DNA from: an uncultured Caulobacterales bacterium
GTDB taxonomy: Bacteria > Pseudomonadota > Alphaproteobacteria > Caulobacterales > Caulobacteraceae
Direction: 5' to 3'
Assembly (NCBI GenBank): GCA_903889785.1
Contig: CAISYT010000174.1
Span: 1-17,490 of the forward strand
DNA: 17,490 nt
Shown: piece after piece, positions 6,704-14,282 of the stretch
Position numbering within the stretch: position 1 is the stretch's first letter
How the letters are laid out: every line of letters begins with the position of its first letter
Translations under genes and position numbers: made by a program
Notes under the pieces: model-generated
Told to the model about the DNA's origin: nothing
Databases searched by the model: none
Seen by the model: only the letters and a program-made list of their open reading frames with translations

Positions 6704-8437
6704 ATGATCCGCCGCCGGCTTCTTTCCGTTGCGCTCTTAGTTTGCGTGTCCCTGAGCGTCCCAGCCCTAGCGAAGGAAGCGCCCAAATCGCCCGTCGACG
6801 TGACCAAGGGCTCCATCTCCACCCACGCCATGGTGGCTGCGGCCAATCCAGCCGCAACAGCGGCGGGTTTGAAGGTGCTCAAGGCGGGCGGCACGGCGGC
6901 GGACGCGGCCGTGGCAATCCAGGCTATGCTGGCGCTGGTCGAGCCCGAGAGCTCCAGTGTTTCCGGCGGGTCGTTCATGGTGTTCTATGACGCCAAGACG
7001 AAGGCGGTGACGGCTTATGATGGCCGCGAAACGGCCCCCAGCACGGCCACGCCGCAATGGTTCATGGACGGCGGAAAGCCGCTGACTTTCGTTGCTGCCG
7101 TCACCAGTGGTCGCTCCACCGGCGTGCCGGGGGCCATCGCCATGCTCAAGCTGGTCCACGGCGAACATGGCAAATTGCCCTGGGCCTCTCTGTTCGCCGA
7201 CGCAGAACAGTTGGCCGACACCGGCTTCACCATCACCAAGAAGCTCGGCAATGCGATCAATGGTCCGTTCCCACAGGCCAAGACGGCGGACGCAACGGCC
7301 TATTTCACTAAGGCTGACGGTACGCGCTATCAGGCTGGCGAGACGATGAAGAACCATGCCTACGCAGCAACGCTTCGCGCGATTGCCGCTCAGGGTCCGG
7401 ACGCAATCCTCAAGGGCCCGATCGCCCAGGATATCGTTGACCGGGTGCATCAGGGCGACTACCCCAGCACCCTGACTCTGGCGGACATGGCGGCCTATAA
7501 ACCCACCAAGGCCGACGCCTTGTGTGTGACCTGGAAGGTGGCGTACCGGGTCTGCACCAGCCGTCCGCCGTCTGGCGGCTCTGCGCTGCTGCATGCCCTC
7601 CTGCTCAGCGAGCATACCGATATCGACAAGCGCGGGCCGAACGATCCTGTCGGCTGGACGGAGATGGCCCAGATCGAGCGGCTAATGTACGCCGATCGCG
7701 ACCTCTATGTCGGCGATCCTGCTTTCGTGAAAATTCCGACCGCCGGATGGCTCTCGCCGGCCTATGTGGCCGAGCGCGCCAAGCTGATCAGCAACACGGC
7801 TGTTGGCCCCTGGCCCACGGCGGGCAAGCCGCCGGGTGCCGGCGACATGTTTGGGCCCGACCACACCATCGAACCGGGCGGCACCACCCATCTGGTGGTC
7901 GTCGACAAGTGGGGCAATGTGGTCTCCATGACCACGACGGTGGAGAGCATCTTTGGCTCGGGCCGCATGGTCGACGGCTTTTTCCTCAATAACCAGCTAA
8001 CCGACTTTAGCTTCGCGCCGGTCCAGCCCGATGGCACCCCGGCGGCCAATCAGGTGTTAGGCGGCAAGCGGCCGCGCTCAGCCATGAGCCCGGTTATTGT
8101 GCTGAACGCCAAGACCGGCACGCTGGTCGCGGCCATGGGAACGCCCGGTGGTCCATCGATCATTTCCTACAATCTGAAGGCCATGATCGGTGTGTTTGAC
8201 TGGCATCTGCCCCTGCAGGCGGCATTCGACTTGCCGAACATGGTTGCGCGCGGCGGGCAGTTCTCCAGCGAGGCCGCGCTCTATGCCCCAGGCGTGGTCG
8301 ATGGCATGGCCAAGCTGGGCCTGACCATCCGCGCAGGTGCGCAGGAAAACAGCGGCATGCACGGCGTTTTGGTTGAGAACGGCAAGCTGATCGGTGCCGC
8401 AGACCGTCGCCGCGAGGGCGTGGCGCGGGGCTACTAA
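6704..8437 (+). CDS. ggt: Gamma-glutamyltransferase, periplasmic
   Basis: N-terminal nucleophile hydrolase that cleaves the gamma-glutamyl bond of glutathione and transfers the group to water or an amino acid. It is 577 residues long, the normal size for the bacterial enzyme. A signal peptide (MIRRRLLSVALLVCVSLSV, cleavage near PALA) exports it to the periplasm. The precursor should cut itself at Thr394 in PGGTTHLVVVD, making a large and a small subunit. The substrate-binding Arg in DGRETAP (Arg108), LNNQLTDFSF, KRPRSAMSP and the GTPGGPSII glycine loop all match the family. No residue appears lost, so it should be active. It stands alone on the plus strand, with the inverted repeat just upstream, and its TAA overlaps the histidine kinase stop on the other strand. 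The ATG at 6704 opens the signal peptide; the ribosome site is poor. Confidence 0.95.
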   Translation: MIRRRLLSVALLVCVSLSVPALAKEAPKSPVDVTKGSISTHAMVAAANPAATAAGLKVLKAGGTAADAAVAIQAMLALVEPESSSVSGGSFMVFYDAKTKAVTAYDGRETAPSTATPQWFMDGGKPLTFVAAVTSGRSTGVPGAIAMLKLVHGEHGKLPWASLFADAEQLADTGFTITKKLGNAINGPFPQAKTADATAYFTKADGTRYQAGETMKNHAYAATLRAIAAQGPDAILKGPIAQDIVDRVHQGDYPSTLTLADMAAYKPTKADALCVTWKVAYRVCTSRPPSGGSALLHALLLSEHTDIDKRGPNDPVGWTEMAQIERLMYADRDLYVGDPAFVKIPTAGWLSPAYVAERAKLISNTAVGPWPTAGKPPGAGDMFGPDHTIEPGGTTHLVVVDKWGNVVSMTTTVESIFGSGRMVDGFFLNNQLTDFSFAPVQPDGTPAANQVLGGKRPRSAMSPVIVLNAKTGTLVAAMGTPGGPSIISYNLKAMIGVFDWHLPLQAAFDLPNMVARGGQFSSEAALYAPGVVDGMAKLGLTIRAGAQENSGMHGVLVENGKLIGAADRRREGVARGY

Positions 8438-9966
8438 ACCGGCTTCGACGCGCGCCGGCGGGCCTTTGGCTGTTCTGGATCCGCTGGGTCTGGCGCGCCG
8501 GGGAGGGTGAGTTCGAACACTGAGCCGCCGGCACCCGTCTCGACCAGATCGAGATCGCCACCATGGCCCTGGGCCAGCTCGCGGGCGATGGCGAGGCCAA
8601 GTCCCGTGCCGCCCCGTCGGGCGGACCCCACGAAGGGTTGAAAGAGGTTGACCAGGGCGCGTTCGGGCACGCCCGGGCCGTCGTCGGTCAGGCGCAACAC
8701 GCTGGCCCCGCTGGCCTTGCGCAGTTCGGCGAAGACCTGGCCACGACCGGCGCGATCGCCGGCCCCTTCGATGGCCTCGCGCGCATTACGCAGCAGGTTG
8801 ACCAGAATACGGTGTAGTTGTTCGGGGTCGGCCCTAACCCGCTCCTGCGGCGCGATCACCGTGCGCAGGGTGACGCCCAGGTACTGTAGGCCCGCGTCCT
8901 CGGCGGCCATATCGAGGGCAGCGCGGATTGACAGTGGCCGGGGCTTGGGCTCCGCCTCCTTGCTCTTGCCATAGGTCATGACCTCGGTGGCCAGGGTGAT
9001 GGCCCGATCCAGGGCGCGTTCCAGACGGGGCAGAGCCTGGGCCACCTTCGGGTCACCAAGGGCGGCCAGGCGGTCCGAAGCGATCTGGGCACTGGTCAGC
9101 ATGTTGCGTAGGTCATGGTTGATCTTGGCCACGGCCTCGCCCAGCGCCGCCAAGCGGGCGCGCGAGGCGAGCGCCGCCAGCAGGTCGTCTTGCATCAGGT
9201 CGAGTTCGACCTCGGCGCGGCCGATCTCATCGTCGCGGCCCGAGCGCGTGAGGCGGGCTTCCTTATCTTCCGGGGCCGCACGGAACCGCTCCATGGCGCG
9301 GGTAATCCGCTGGATCGGGCGGACCAGGAACACATTGAGCGCGAAATAGATCACCATTCCGGCGATGGCCGAGGCCGCGATTGTCACTGCCAGCAGTCTG
9401 AAGAAATAGCGCGCCAGTTCAGTCTTCAACGGGGCGTCGGGGGTGACGATTTCGACGAACTCGGCCTTGCGCAGCCGTGGCTCTGCGATAACCCGCACCA
9501 TCCCGCCCTTGCCGCTGGTGAGGGTGAAATAGGGTGCGGCGAGCCAGGAGCCTGGGTTCTGGCGGCGCAGATCCACCAAATAAGGCGTGCGCATGGCCGT
9601 AGGCCCGGCGAGCACCAGTCGGCGCACGCCATCGGCCTGCACGGCCACGGAGATGACGCCTGCACCGTCGAGCAACTGGGCCGCAATGCGGTCGGTGACG
9701 CGGTGGTCGGGATCCGCCTCGGCGATGGTGGAGGCCAGTTCTGCAGCGCGAATTCGGTCGAGCAGCCACTGCTCTTCGAAGGCGGCCAGGGTAGGCGGCA
9801 CGGCGAAGAGGCCCACGACGGTAACGATCAAAAGGGTTAGCAGCAGCAGGCGTGTGGATAGTCCGCCTGGCCAGCGGACTGGCAGCGTCAGGCCAGGACG
9901 GACGCGCGCCCAAAGCGAGGGCGTTCCTGGCGGCGGACCTGACGGCTTGGGCTCGACGACTGCCAT
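8434..9966 (-). CDS. Membrane sensor histidine kinase
   Basis: Two-component sensor of 510 residues. TM1 lies at about residues 38-60, followed by a periplasmic sensing domain of about 125 residues of no recognised type. TM2 is at about 190-213, followed by HAMP (VRPIQRITRAMERF). The dimerisation/phosphoacceptor domain has His284 in KINHDLRNML. The ATPase domain has the N box LVNLLRNAREAI, G1 DDGPGVP and G2 GGTGLGLAIARELAQGHGG. All catalytic motifs are intact. No response regulator is beside it, so it is an orphan by position. It is the last gene of the operon with a SixA-like phosphatase, DUF952 and pyrD, 46 bases after pyrD. Its stop (TAG, 8436-8434) overlaps the TAA of the convergent ggt. 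The long, Pro-rich N-terminus and basic C-terminal tail are not conserved features. The signal it senses is unknown. Confidence 0.93.
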   Translation of the reverse strand: MAVVEPKPSGPPPGTPSLWARVRPGLTLPVRWPGGLSTRLLLLTLLIVTVVGLFAVPPTLAAFEEQWLLDRIRAAELASTIAEADPDHRVTDRIAAQLLDGAGVISVAVQADGVRRLVLAGPTAMRTPYLVDLRRQNPGSWLAAPYFTLTSGKGGMVRVIAEPRLRKAEFVEIVTPDAPLKTELARYFFRLLAVTIAASAIAGMVIYFALNVFLVRPIQRITRAMERFRAAPEDKEARLTRSGRDDEIGRAEVELDLMQDDLLAALASRARLAALGEAVAKINHDLRNMLTSAQIASDRLAALGDPKVAQALPRLERALDRAITLATEVMTYGKSKEAEPKPRPLSIRAALDMAAEDAGLQYLGVTLRTVIAPQERVRADPEQLHRILVNLLRNAREAIEGAGDRAGRGQVFAELRKASGASVLRLTDDGPGVPERALVNLFQPFVGSARRGGTGLGLAIARELAQGHGGDLDLVETGAGGSVFELTLPGAPDPADPEQPKARRRASKPV

Positions 9967-10012
9967 CCCTAGTCGTTACTTCACCGGGGCAGCGTGGGCA
10001 ATTGCAGGTCGA

Positions 10013-11065
10013 TCATTGGCCACTGCCAACCGCATCCGCGACGCTGGAATAGCCTTCTTGCCGCAGCCGGGCAGCGAGATCACGCTGTATGCGGCTGACC
10101 AGGCCCAGACCCCCATAAACCAGGGCGGAATAGAGCTGCACGGCACTGGCACCTGCACGGATGCGCGCATAAGCTTCATCGCCTGAGCCGATGCCGCCGC
10201 AGGCGATCAGGGCCATGCGCCCCCGATTGGCCTTGGCGAAGCGGGCCAGGGTGGCGCGCGCCATGGGGGCCAGGGGCGCGCCAGAGAGGCCGCCGGTCTC
10301 GCTAGCGTGAATAGAGATCATCGGCGGGCGTGAGACGGTGGTGTTGCCAACGATCAGGCCGTCGATGCCATAGGCCAGGGCAGTTTCGACAATGGCCTCG
10401 GGTTCGCCCTCGTCCTGATCGGGAGCAATTTTGAGCAGCAGCGGCGTGGTGCCGGCAAGTGCGGCGCGGGTCGACGCGATGCGGCCGAGCAGGTCCTGTA
10501 GCGCCGCCTTGGTCTGTAGCGCGCGTAATCCAACCGTGTTTGGCGAGGACACATTGATGGTGAAATAGTCGGCCAGGCCCCACAGGCGTTCGAGGCACAG
10601 GCAATAGTCGGCGATGCGGTCGGTGGAGTCTTTATTGACGCCCAGATTGGCACCAACCACCCCGCCCAAGCCCCGTTCACGTCGCCGCGCCAGACGCGCC
10701 GCGAACGGTTCCAGACCCTGGGAATTGAGCCCCATGCGGTTGATAACGCCCTCATCCGGACTCAGTCGGAACAGGCGAGGGCGTACGCTGCCTGCCTGTG
10801 GCAGCGGAATGACGGTGCCCAGTTCGACGAAGCCAAACCCTGCGACTAGCAGGGCGCCTGCGACCTGCGCATGTTTGTCGAACCCGGCGGCCAGGCCGAT
10901 CGGCGAGGGTAGCTCTAGGCCGCAGATGGTGGTCTTTAGGATCGGATCGGCAGGTTTGGCGCGGGGCCCAAGCCCCCATTGAAGCCCGTGCACGGCCACA
11001 GTGTGGGCATCTTCCGGATCAAGTCCATGCAAGGCCCGGGCGGCAAGATCGTGAATCAGGGTCAT
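10013..11065 (-). CDS. pyrD: Dihydroorotate dehydrogenase (quinone), class 2
   Basis: Fourth step of de novo UMP synthesis: oxidation of dihydroorotate to orotate with FMN and membrane ubiquinone. The 350 residues include the N-terminal amphipathic helices (MTLIHDLAARALHGLDPEDA) that place class 2 enzymes on the inner membrane. The FMN and active-site signatures are GLAAGFDKHA, GVINRMGLNSQG, the catalytic-base loop NVSSPNTVGLR (Ser near 174, as in class 2; class 1 has Cys), IGNTT-like VGNTTVSRP and the phosphate-binding ACGGIGSGDEA. The start is ATG 11065, which overlaps the DUF952 stop as ATGA, so translation is probably coupled. The frame is open upstream but that part is the DUF952 gene in another frame. 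Confidence 0.96.
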   Translation of the reverse strand: MTLIHDLAARALHGLDPEDAHTVAVHGLQWGLGPRAKPADPILKTTICGLELPSPIGLAAGFDKHAQVAGALLVAGFGFVELGTVIPLPQAGSVRPRLFRLSPDEGVINRMGLNSQGLEPFAARLARRRERGLGGVVGANLGVNKDSTDRIADYCLCLERLWGLADYFTINVSSPNTVGLRALQTKAALQDLLGRIASTRAALAGTTPLLLKIAPDQDEGEPEAIVETALAYGIDGLIVGNTTVSRPPMISIHASETGGLSGAPLAPMARATLARFAKANRGRMALIACGGIGSGDEAYARIRAGASAVQLYSALVYGGLGLVSRIQRDLAARLRQEGYSSVADAVGSGQ

Positions 11066-11403
11066 GGGATCAGGTCGCCAAGCTGTGGAATGCCCGCCGC
11101 ATCGCGCGGAATGGCGCGGACCTCGACGGCCATTGCGGGATTGAGCGGACCGTAAAGATGGGGAAAGAGATCGCCCCCGCTCGAGATCTCCCAGCGAAGG
11201 GCATCGCCCAGGGCGGCGGCGTCGAAGGCGGCAAGCACGAGCCCATCTTGACCCGCAAAATGCCGCCGTGCGGTTTCCTGGGCCTGGACTGCGGATGAAA
11301 AATGGATAAAGCCGTCGGCCAGGTCCATGGCCGCGCCGTCGAACCGCCCCGCCGCGGATGCCGCCTGCCACGCCGCGCCGTCGATGATCTTGTAGACCCG
11401 CAT
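11062..11403 (-). CDS. DUF952 family protein
   Basis: Small cytoplasmic protein of 113 residues matching DUF952, a family of unknown biochemical function. Visible hallmarks are the opening RVYKIIDGAAWQAA, the DGFIHFSSAVQAQETARRHF block, and LRWEISSGGDLFPHLYGPLN with conserved E, G, FPHLYGPL. The start is ATG 11403, which overlaps the stop of the upstream phosphatase by one base (TGATG); its own stop overlaps the pyrD start (ATGA). The family is often encoded directly before pyrD in alphaproteobacteria as far as I recall, but its link to pyrimidine synthesis is not established. Confidence 0.88.
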   Translation of the reverse strand: MRVYKIIDGAAWQAASAAGRFDGAAMDLADGFIHFSSAVQAQETARRHFAGQDGLVLAAFDAAALGDALRWEISSGGDLFPHLYGPLNPAMAVEVRAIPRDAAGIPQLGDLIP

Positions 11404-11891
11404 CAACCTGCGCCGCCCATGATCAGGGTTTGTAGGGTGGGGCGCTCGTCCCCGTCGAAGCTGAACACCGCCGCAGTTGCTGGCGGAAAGCGTGTTTCAA
11501 CGCGCGCGATTGTGGCCGGCGAAGCACCTTGGCTCCGCAACAGCTCCAGCGCCAGGGTCTGTATACCGGGATTGTGGCCTACGACCATGACGGACCCCTC
11601 TGCGCGCGCGCAGGCTAGCTTGAGGATGACACTGGCGCTGGCGTTGTAGAGCTCGGGTTTGATCTCGCTCGCGCTGGCCGGAAAGCTGGGCTGGGCCGCA
11701 ACCCATGTCTCGGTGGCGCGAACAGCATTGGATACCATTACGACCTGCGGCGTGATTCCCGCTTCCGCCAGGGCCGCACCCGTGCGGGCCGCCGCCGACT
11801 GGCCCAAGGGGGTAAGGGCTCGGTCGATATCCCGTCCGCTGCTGGCGCGGACCTGCGCCTCGGCGTGACGGAGAAGGATAAGCTGCTGCAT
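11403..11891 (-). CDS. SixA-like phosphohistidine phosphatase
   Basis: Histidine phosphatase superfamily, SixA-like branch: a short protein (162 residues) without the usual large insertions. The catalytic histidine is His9 in LLRHAEAQ. Further motifs are the Arg in SNAVRATET and the second histidine, His106, in MVVGHNPGIQ. In E. coli, SixA removes phosphate from histidines of phosphorelay or PTS proteins. The substrate here is not known. It is the first gene of the operon SixA-like/DUF952/pyrD/histidine kinase and overlaps DUF952 by one base. It diverges from metX with 82 bases between the starts. On its strand GCTATGAC (11907-11900) resembles a -10 element very close to the ATG, without a good -35. 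Confidence 0.85.
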   Translation of the reverse strand: MQQLILLRHAEAQVRASSGRDIDRALTPLGQSAAARTGAALAEAGITPQVVMVSNAVRATETWVAAQPSFPASASEIKPELYNASASVILKLACARAEGSVMVVGHNPGIQTLALELLRSQGASPATIARVETRFPPATAAVFSFDGDERPTLQTLIMGGAG

Positions 11892-11937
11892 GAGTCGCAG
11901 TCATAGCTCTGGCACCGCCTTACCGGAAGCGTGTGTG

Positions 11938-11973
11938 TTGACAGCGCGGCCAAGGGACGGTCCTTGTCGCCTT
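11938..11973 (+). promoter_or_regulatory. Candidate metX promoter with leader hairpin
   Basis: TTGACA at 11938-11943 is a perfect -35 match, but the sequence 17 bases on (TCCTTG) is a poor -10. If used, it would start transcription almost at the metX ATG. A short hairpin, CAAGGG/TCCTTG with loop ACGG (11951-11966), lies in the same span. No Shine-Dalgarno precedes the ATG, which fits a leaderless transcript. Weak evidence overall. Confidence 0.25.
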
Positions 11974-13173
11974 ATGGACGCGAACGCCGACCCGACGCGC
12001 GAAGAAAGCTCCGCCGATACCGTCGGCGGCGGGGTCTATCGTCTGCCTGCTGGCACGTCGCTGAGCCTGGATTCGGGCGCGCGGCTCGAAGGGTTGGAGA
12101 TCGCCTACCAGACCTACGGCGTCTTGAACGCGGATCGCTCCAATGCCGTATTGGTGTGTCACGCCCTGACCGGCGATCAATATGCCGCAGGCGTCCATCC
12201 GGCTTCTGGCAAGCCAGGCTGGTGGTCTCGCCTGATTGGCCCTTGCCTGCCGGTGGACCCAGCGCGACACTTCATCATTGCGTCTAATGTGCTTGGCGGC
12301 TGCACGGGCTCCTCCGGTCCATCGTCCATCGATCTGTCTACTGGCCAGCCCTGGGGCCTGACCTTTCCGGTCATCACCATTGCCGACATGGTTCGTGCGC
12401 AGGCCCTGCTGCTCGACCATCTGGGCGTGGGCACGCTGTTCTGCGTCATCGGGGGGTCGATGGGTGGCATGCAGGCGTTGCAGTGGGCGGCGGACTATCC
12501 AGAGCGGCTGTTCAGTGCGGTGATCGTGGCGTCCGCGGCGCGGCATTCGGCGCAGAATATCGCTTTTAACGAGGTTGGCCGGCAGGCGATCATGGCGGAT
12601 CCCGACTGGCGTGGCGGCGACTATGGCGCGCGCGCGGACCGAGGCGACAGCCAGCCCGATCGGCGTAAGGGCCCCGAAAAGGGCTTGGCGGTGGCACGCA
12701 TGGCCGCGCACATCACCTATCTGTCAGAGGCCGCGCTACAGCGAAAGTTCGGCCGCGAGTTGCAGCGCGATGGCGTTTCATGGGGCTTTGACGCTGATTT
12801 CCAGGTGGAGAGCTACCTGCGCCACCAGGGCTCGACCTTCGTCGACCGCTTCGATGCCAATTCCTATCTCTACATCACCCGCGCGCTGGACTATTTCGAC
12901 CTGGCCCAGGCCCATGGCGGCGTGCTGGCTCGCGCCTTCACCCGTGCGCGCGAGGTGCGATTTTGCGTGCTGAGCTTCACGTCGGACTGGCTGTATCCCA
13001 CGGCAGAGAGCCGCAACATCGTTCGGGCGCTGAACGCCGCCGGCTGCCGCGCTGGGTTCGTCGAGATCGAGAGCGACAAGGGCCACGACGCCTTCCTGCT
13101 TGACGAACCGGTGATGCGCGAAGCCCTGGCCGGGTTCATTGGTGCTGCTGCTACCGCGCGAGGATTGAAGTGA
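11974..13173 (+). CDS. metX: Homoserine O-acyltransferase (acetyl or succinyl), MetX family
   Basis: Activates homoserine by O-acylation in methionine synthesis. It is an alpha/beta-hydrolase-fold enzyme of 399 residues. The triad is Ser162 in GGSMGGMQALQW, Asp338 in SDWLYP and His371 in GHDAFLL. HALTGDQYA and NVLGGCTGSSGPSS are typical MetX segments. Whether it uses acetyl- or succinyl-CoA cannot be decided by eye, as alphaproteobacterial MetX proteins include both. The start ATG 11974 is chosen because homology begins soon after; an in-frame ATG at 11890 would overlap the divergent phosphatase and add non-conserved residues. Residues about 218-232 (GARADRGDSQPDRRK) look like a hydrophilic insertion between GGDY and GPEKGLAVARM. 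It overlaps metW by four bases (GTGA), so the two form an operon. Confidence 0.95.
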   Translation: MDANADPTREESSADTVGGGVYRLPAGTSLSLDSGARLEGLEIAYQTYGVLNADRSNAVLVCHALTGDQYAAGVHPASGKPGWWSRLIGPCLPVDPARHFIIASNVLGGCTGSSGPSSIDLSTGQPWGLTFPVITIADMVRAQALLLDHLGVGTLFCVIGGSMGGMQALQWAADYPERLFSAVIVASAARHSAQNIAFNEVGRQAIMADPDWRGGDYGARADRGDSQPDRRKGPEKGLAVARMAAHITYLSEAALQRKFGRELQRDGVSWGFDADFQVESYLRHQGSTFVDRFDANSYLYITRALDYFDLAQAHGGVLARAFTRAREVRFCVLSFTSDWLYPTAESRNIVRALNAAGCRAGFVEIESDKGHDAFLLDEPVMREALAGFIGAAATARGLK

Positions 13174-13865
13174 CGGCGCTCAGCAAGGAAGCTGCTCAGC
13201 GGGAGGATTTCCGCGAGATTCTGCGCATAGTGCGGCCGGGCTCGCGCGTGCTTGACGTCGGCTGTGGCGAGGGCGCTTTGCTGGAGCTGCTGGGCCAGGA
13301 TAAGGGCGTCGACGGGCGTGGGCTGGAGATTAGCCCCGGCGGAGTGGCCGCATGCTTGGCGCGGGGGCTGTCGGTGGTTCAGGGCGACGCCGACCATGAC
13401 CTGGACGATTTTCCCACCGGTGCTTTCCACTATGCGGTGCTATCGCAGACCCTGCAGGCGGTGCGCGCGCCGCGGCATGTGCTCGACGAACTATTGCGTA
13501 TCGCCGACCGGGCCATCGTGTCGTTTCCCAATTTCGGTCACTGGCGGGTGCGCTGGTCGCTCTTCAGCCGTGGCCGGATGCCCGAGACCCGCGCCCTGCC
13601 CGACCCCTGGTGGAATACCGCCAATATCCACCTCTGCACCCTGCGAGATTTCCTCGACCTAGCAGAGGACCTAGATTTGCAGATCGAGGCCTGTTCTGCC
13701 CTGACTCAGGGCAAGCCAGCGCGCAGTATCGATCCCGAGAAGGGGTTGGAGAACTGGCGGGCCGAAGCGGCGATCTTCCTGCTCAGCCGGCGCACCCCGG
13801 CGCTGCGCCCAACCCTTGACCTTGAGACCAGCCAAACCACGGCTAGCGACCTCTTCAACCCGTGA
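13170..13865 (+). CDS. metW: MetW, methionine biosynthesis methyltransferase-fold protein
   Basis: A 231-residue protein of the MetW family, which partners MetX in methionine synthesis in many proteobacteria. In MetX-MetW organisms it is needed for, or supports, homoserine acylation. It has a SAM-binding-type motif I, VLDVGCGEG (residues 27-35), followed by GLEISPGGVAACLARGLSVVQGDAD. The MetW-specific blocks SFPNFGHWRVRW and WWNTANIHLCTLRDF are also present. The start is GTG at 13170, overlapping the metX TGA, so translation is coupled. After the usual end near FLLSRR there is a tail of about 20 residues ending DLFNP that I do not recognise as conserved. Confidence 0.94.
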   Translation: MTALSKEAAQREDFREILRIVRPGSRVLDVGCGEGALLELLGQDKGVDGRGLEISPGGVAACLARGLSVVQGDADHDLDDFPTGAFHYAVLSQTLQAVRAPRHVLDELLRIADRAIVSFPNFGHWRVRWSLFSRGRMPETRALPDPWWNTANIHLCTLRDFLDLAEDLDLQIEACSALTQGKPARSIDPEKGLENWRAEAAIFLLSRRTPALRPTLDLETSQTTASDLFNP

Positions 13866-13898
13866 CGGGTCGGACGGCGAAAGGCTCCCGCTTGCCGC

Positions 13899-14243
13899 CT
13901 ATCCTGCGACCGCGTTTTCGCCCAGTTCGCCGGTGCGGATGCGCAGGGCCTGTTCGAGATCCAGCATGAAGATCTTGCCGTCACCGATTTTGCCTGTATT
14001 GGCGGTGCGCGAAATGGCCTGGACCACGGTGTCGGCGATATCGTTCGGTACGGCGATTTCCAGTTTCACCTTGGGCAGCAGCTTCACCTCATATTCGGCA
14101 CCGCGGTAGACCTCGGTCTTGCCCTTCTGCCGACCATAGCCGCGGACCTCCGTGACCGTCAGTCCTGATGCGCCGGCCTCAGTGATGGCGTCGAGGACCG
14201 CATCGAGGCGGCTTGGCTTGATCACGGCGATTATGAATTTCAT
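13899..14243 (-). CDS. PII family nitrogen signalling protein (GlnB/GlnK type)
   Basis: Trimeric sensor of 2-oxoglutarate, ATP/ADP and nitrogen status that binds and controls target proteins; 114 residues. The T-loop region GYGRQKGKTEVYRGAEYEVK carries the uridylylation Tyr at position 51 when counted from the second Met (MKFIIAVIKP). The B- and C-loop signatures GKIGDGKIF and ALRIRTGE are intact. That numbering and a GGAG site nine bases upstream make ATG 14243 the preferred start over ATG 14249. Usually glnB sits before glnA and glnK before amtB; this copy follows a methyltransferase gene (39-base gap) and converges on metW. Whether it is GlnB, GlnK or an extra paralogue cannot be decided here. 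Confidence 0.93.
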   Translation of the reverse strand: MKFIIAVIKPSRLDAVLDAITEAGASGLTVTEVRGYGRQKGKTEVYRGAEYEVKLLPKVKLEIAVPNDIADTVVQAISRTANTGKIGDGKIFMLDLEQALRIRTGELGENAVAG

Positions 14244-14252
14244 CGGCATATT

Positions 14253-14256
14253 CTCC
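14253..14256 (-). promoter_or_regulatory. Ribosome binding site deciding the PII start
   Basis: The minus strand reads GGAG here. It is three bases from the first ATG (14249) but nine from the second (14243), so it favours the second, which also gives canonical Tyr51 numbering. Confidence 0.6.
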
Positions 14257-14282
14257 GCGCCAATCGGTTTGACCCTTACAAG

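Noticed and set aside
6767..7615. Long minus-strand open frame opposite ggt
   Set aside because: Antisense shadow of a gene with full family motifs; the product has no domain and is rich in His, Arg and Gly as expected of a shadow.
11892..11973. SAM-II or other methionine riboswitch before metX
   Set aside because: The 82-base gap lacks the conserved SAM-II pseudoknot sequence and is partly the divergent phosphatase promoter; only a 6-bp hairpin is visible.
11890..11973. Upstream ATG 11890 as the metX start
   Set aside because: It would overlap the divergent phosphatase start and add 28 residues unlike any MetX N-terminus; ATG 11974 is closer to the conserved region.
13875..13897. Intrinsic terminator between metW and the PII gene
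   Set aside because: A stem CGGC/GCCG plus AAG/CTT can form, but with a bulge and no T-run on either strand.
14244..14282. Sigma-54 promoter for the PII gene (TGGCGC...ATGC)
   Set aside because: The GG and GC elements are 12 bases apart, not the required 10, so the pattern does not fit.
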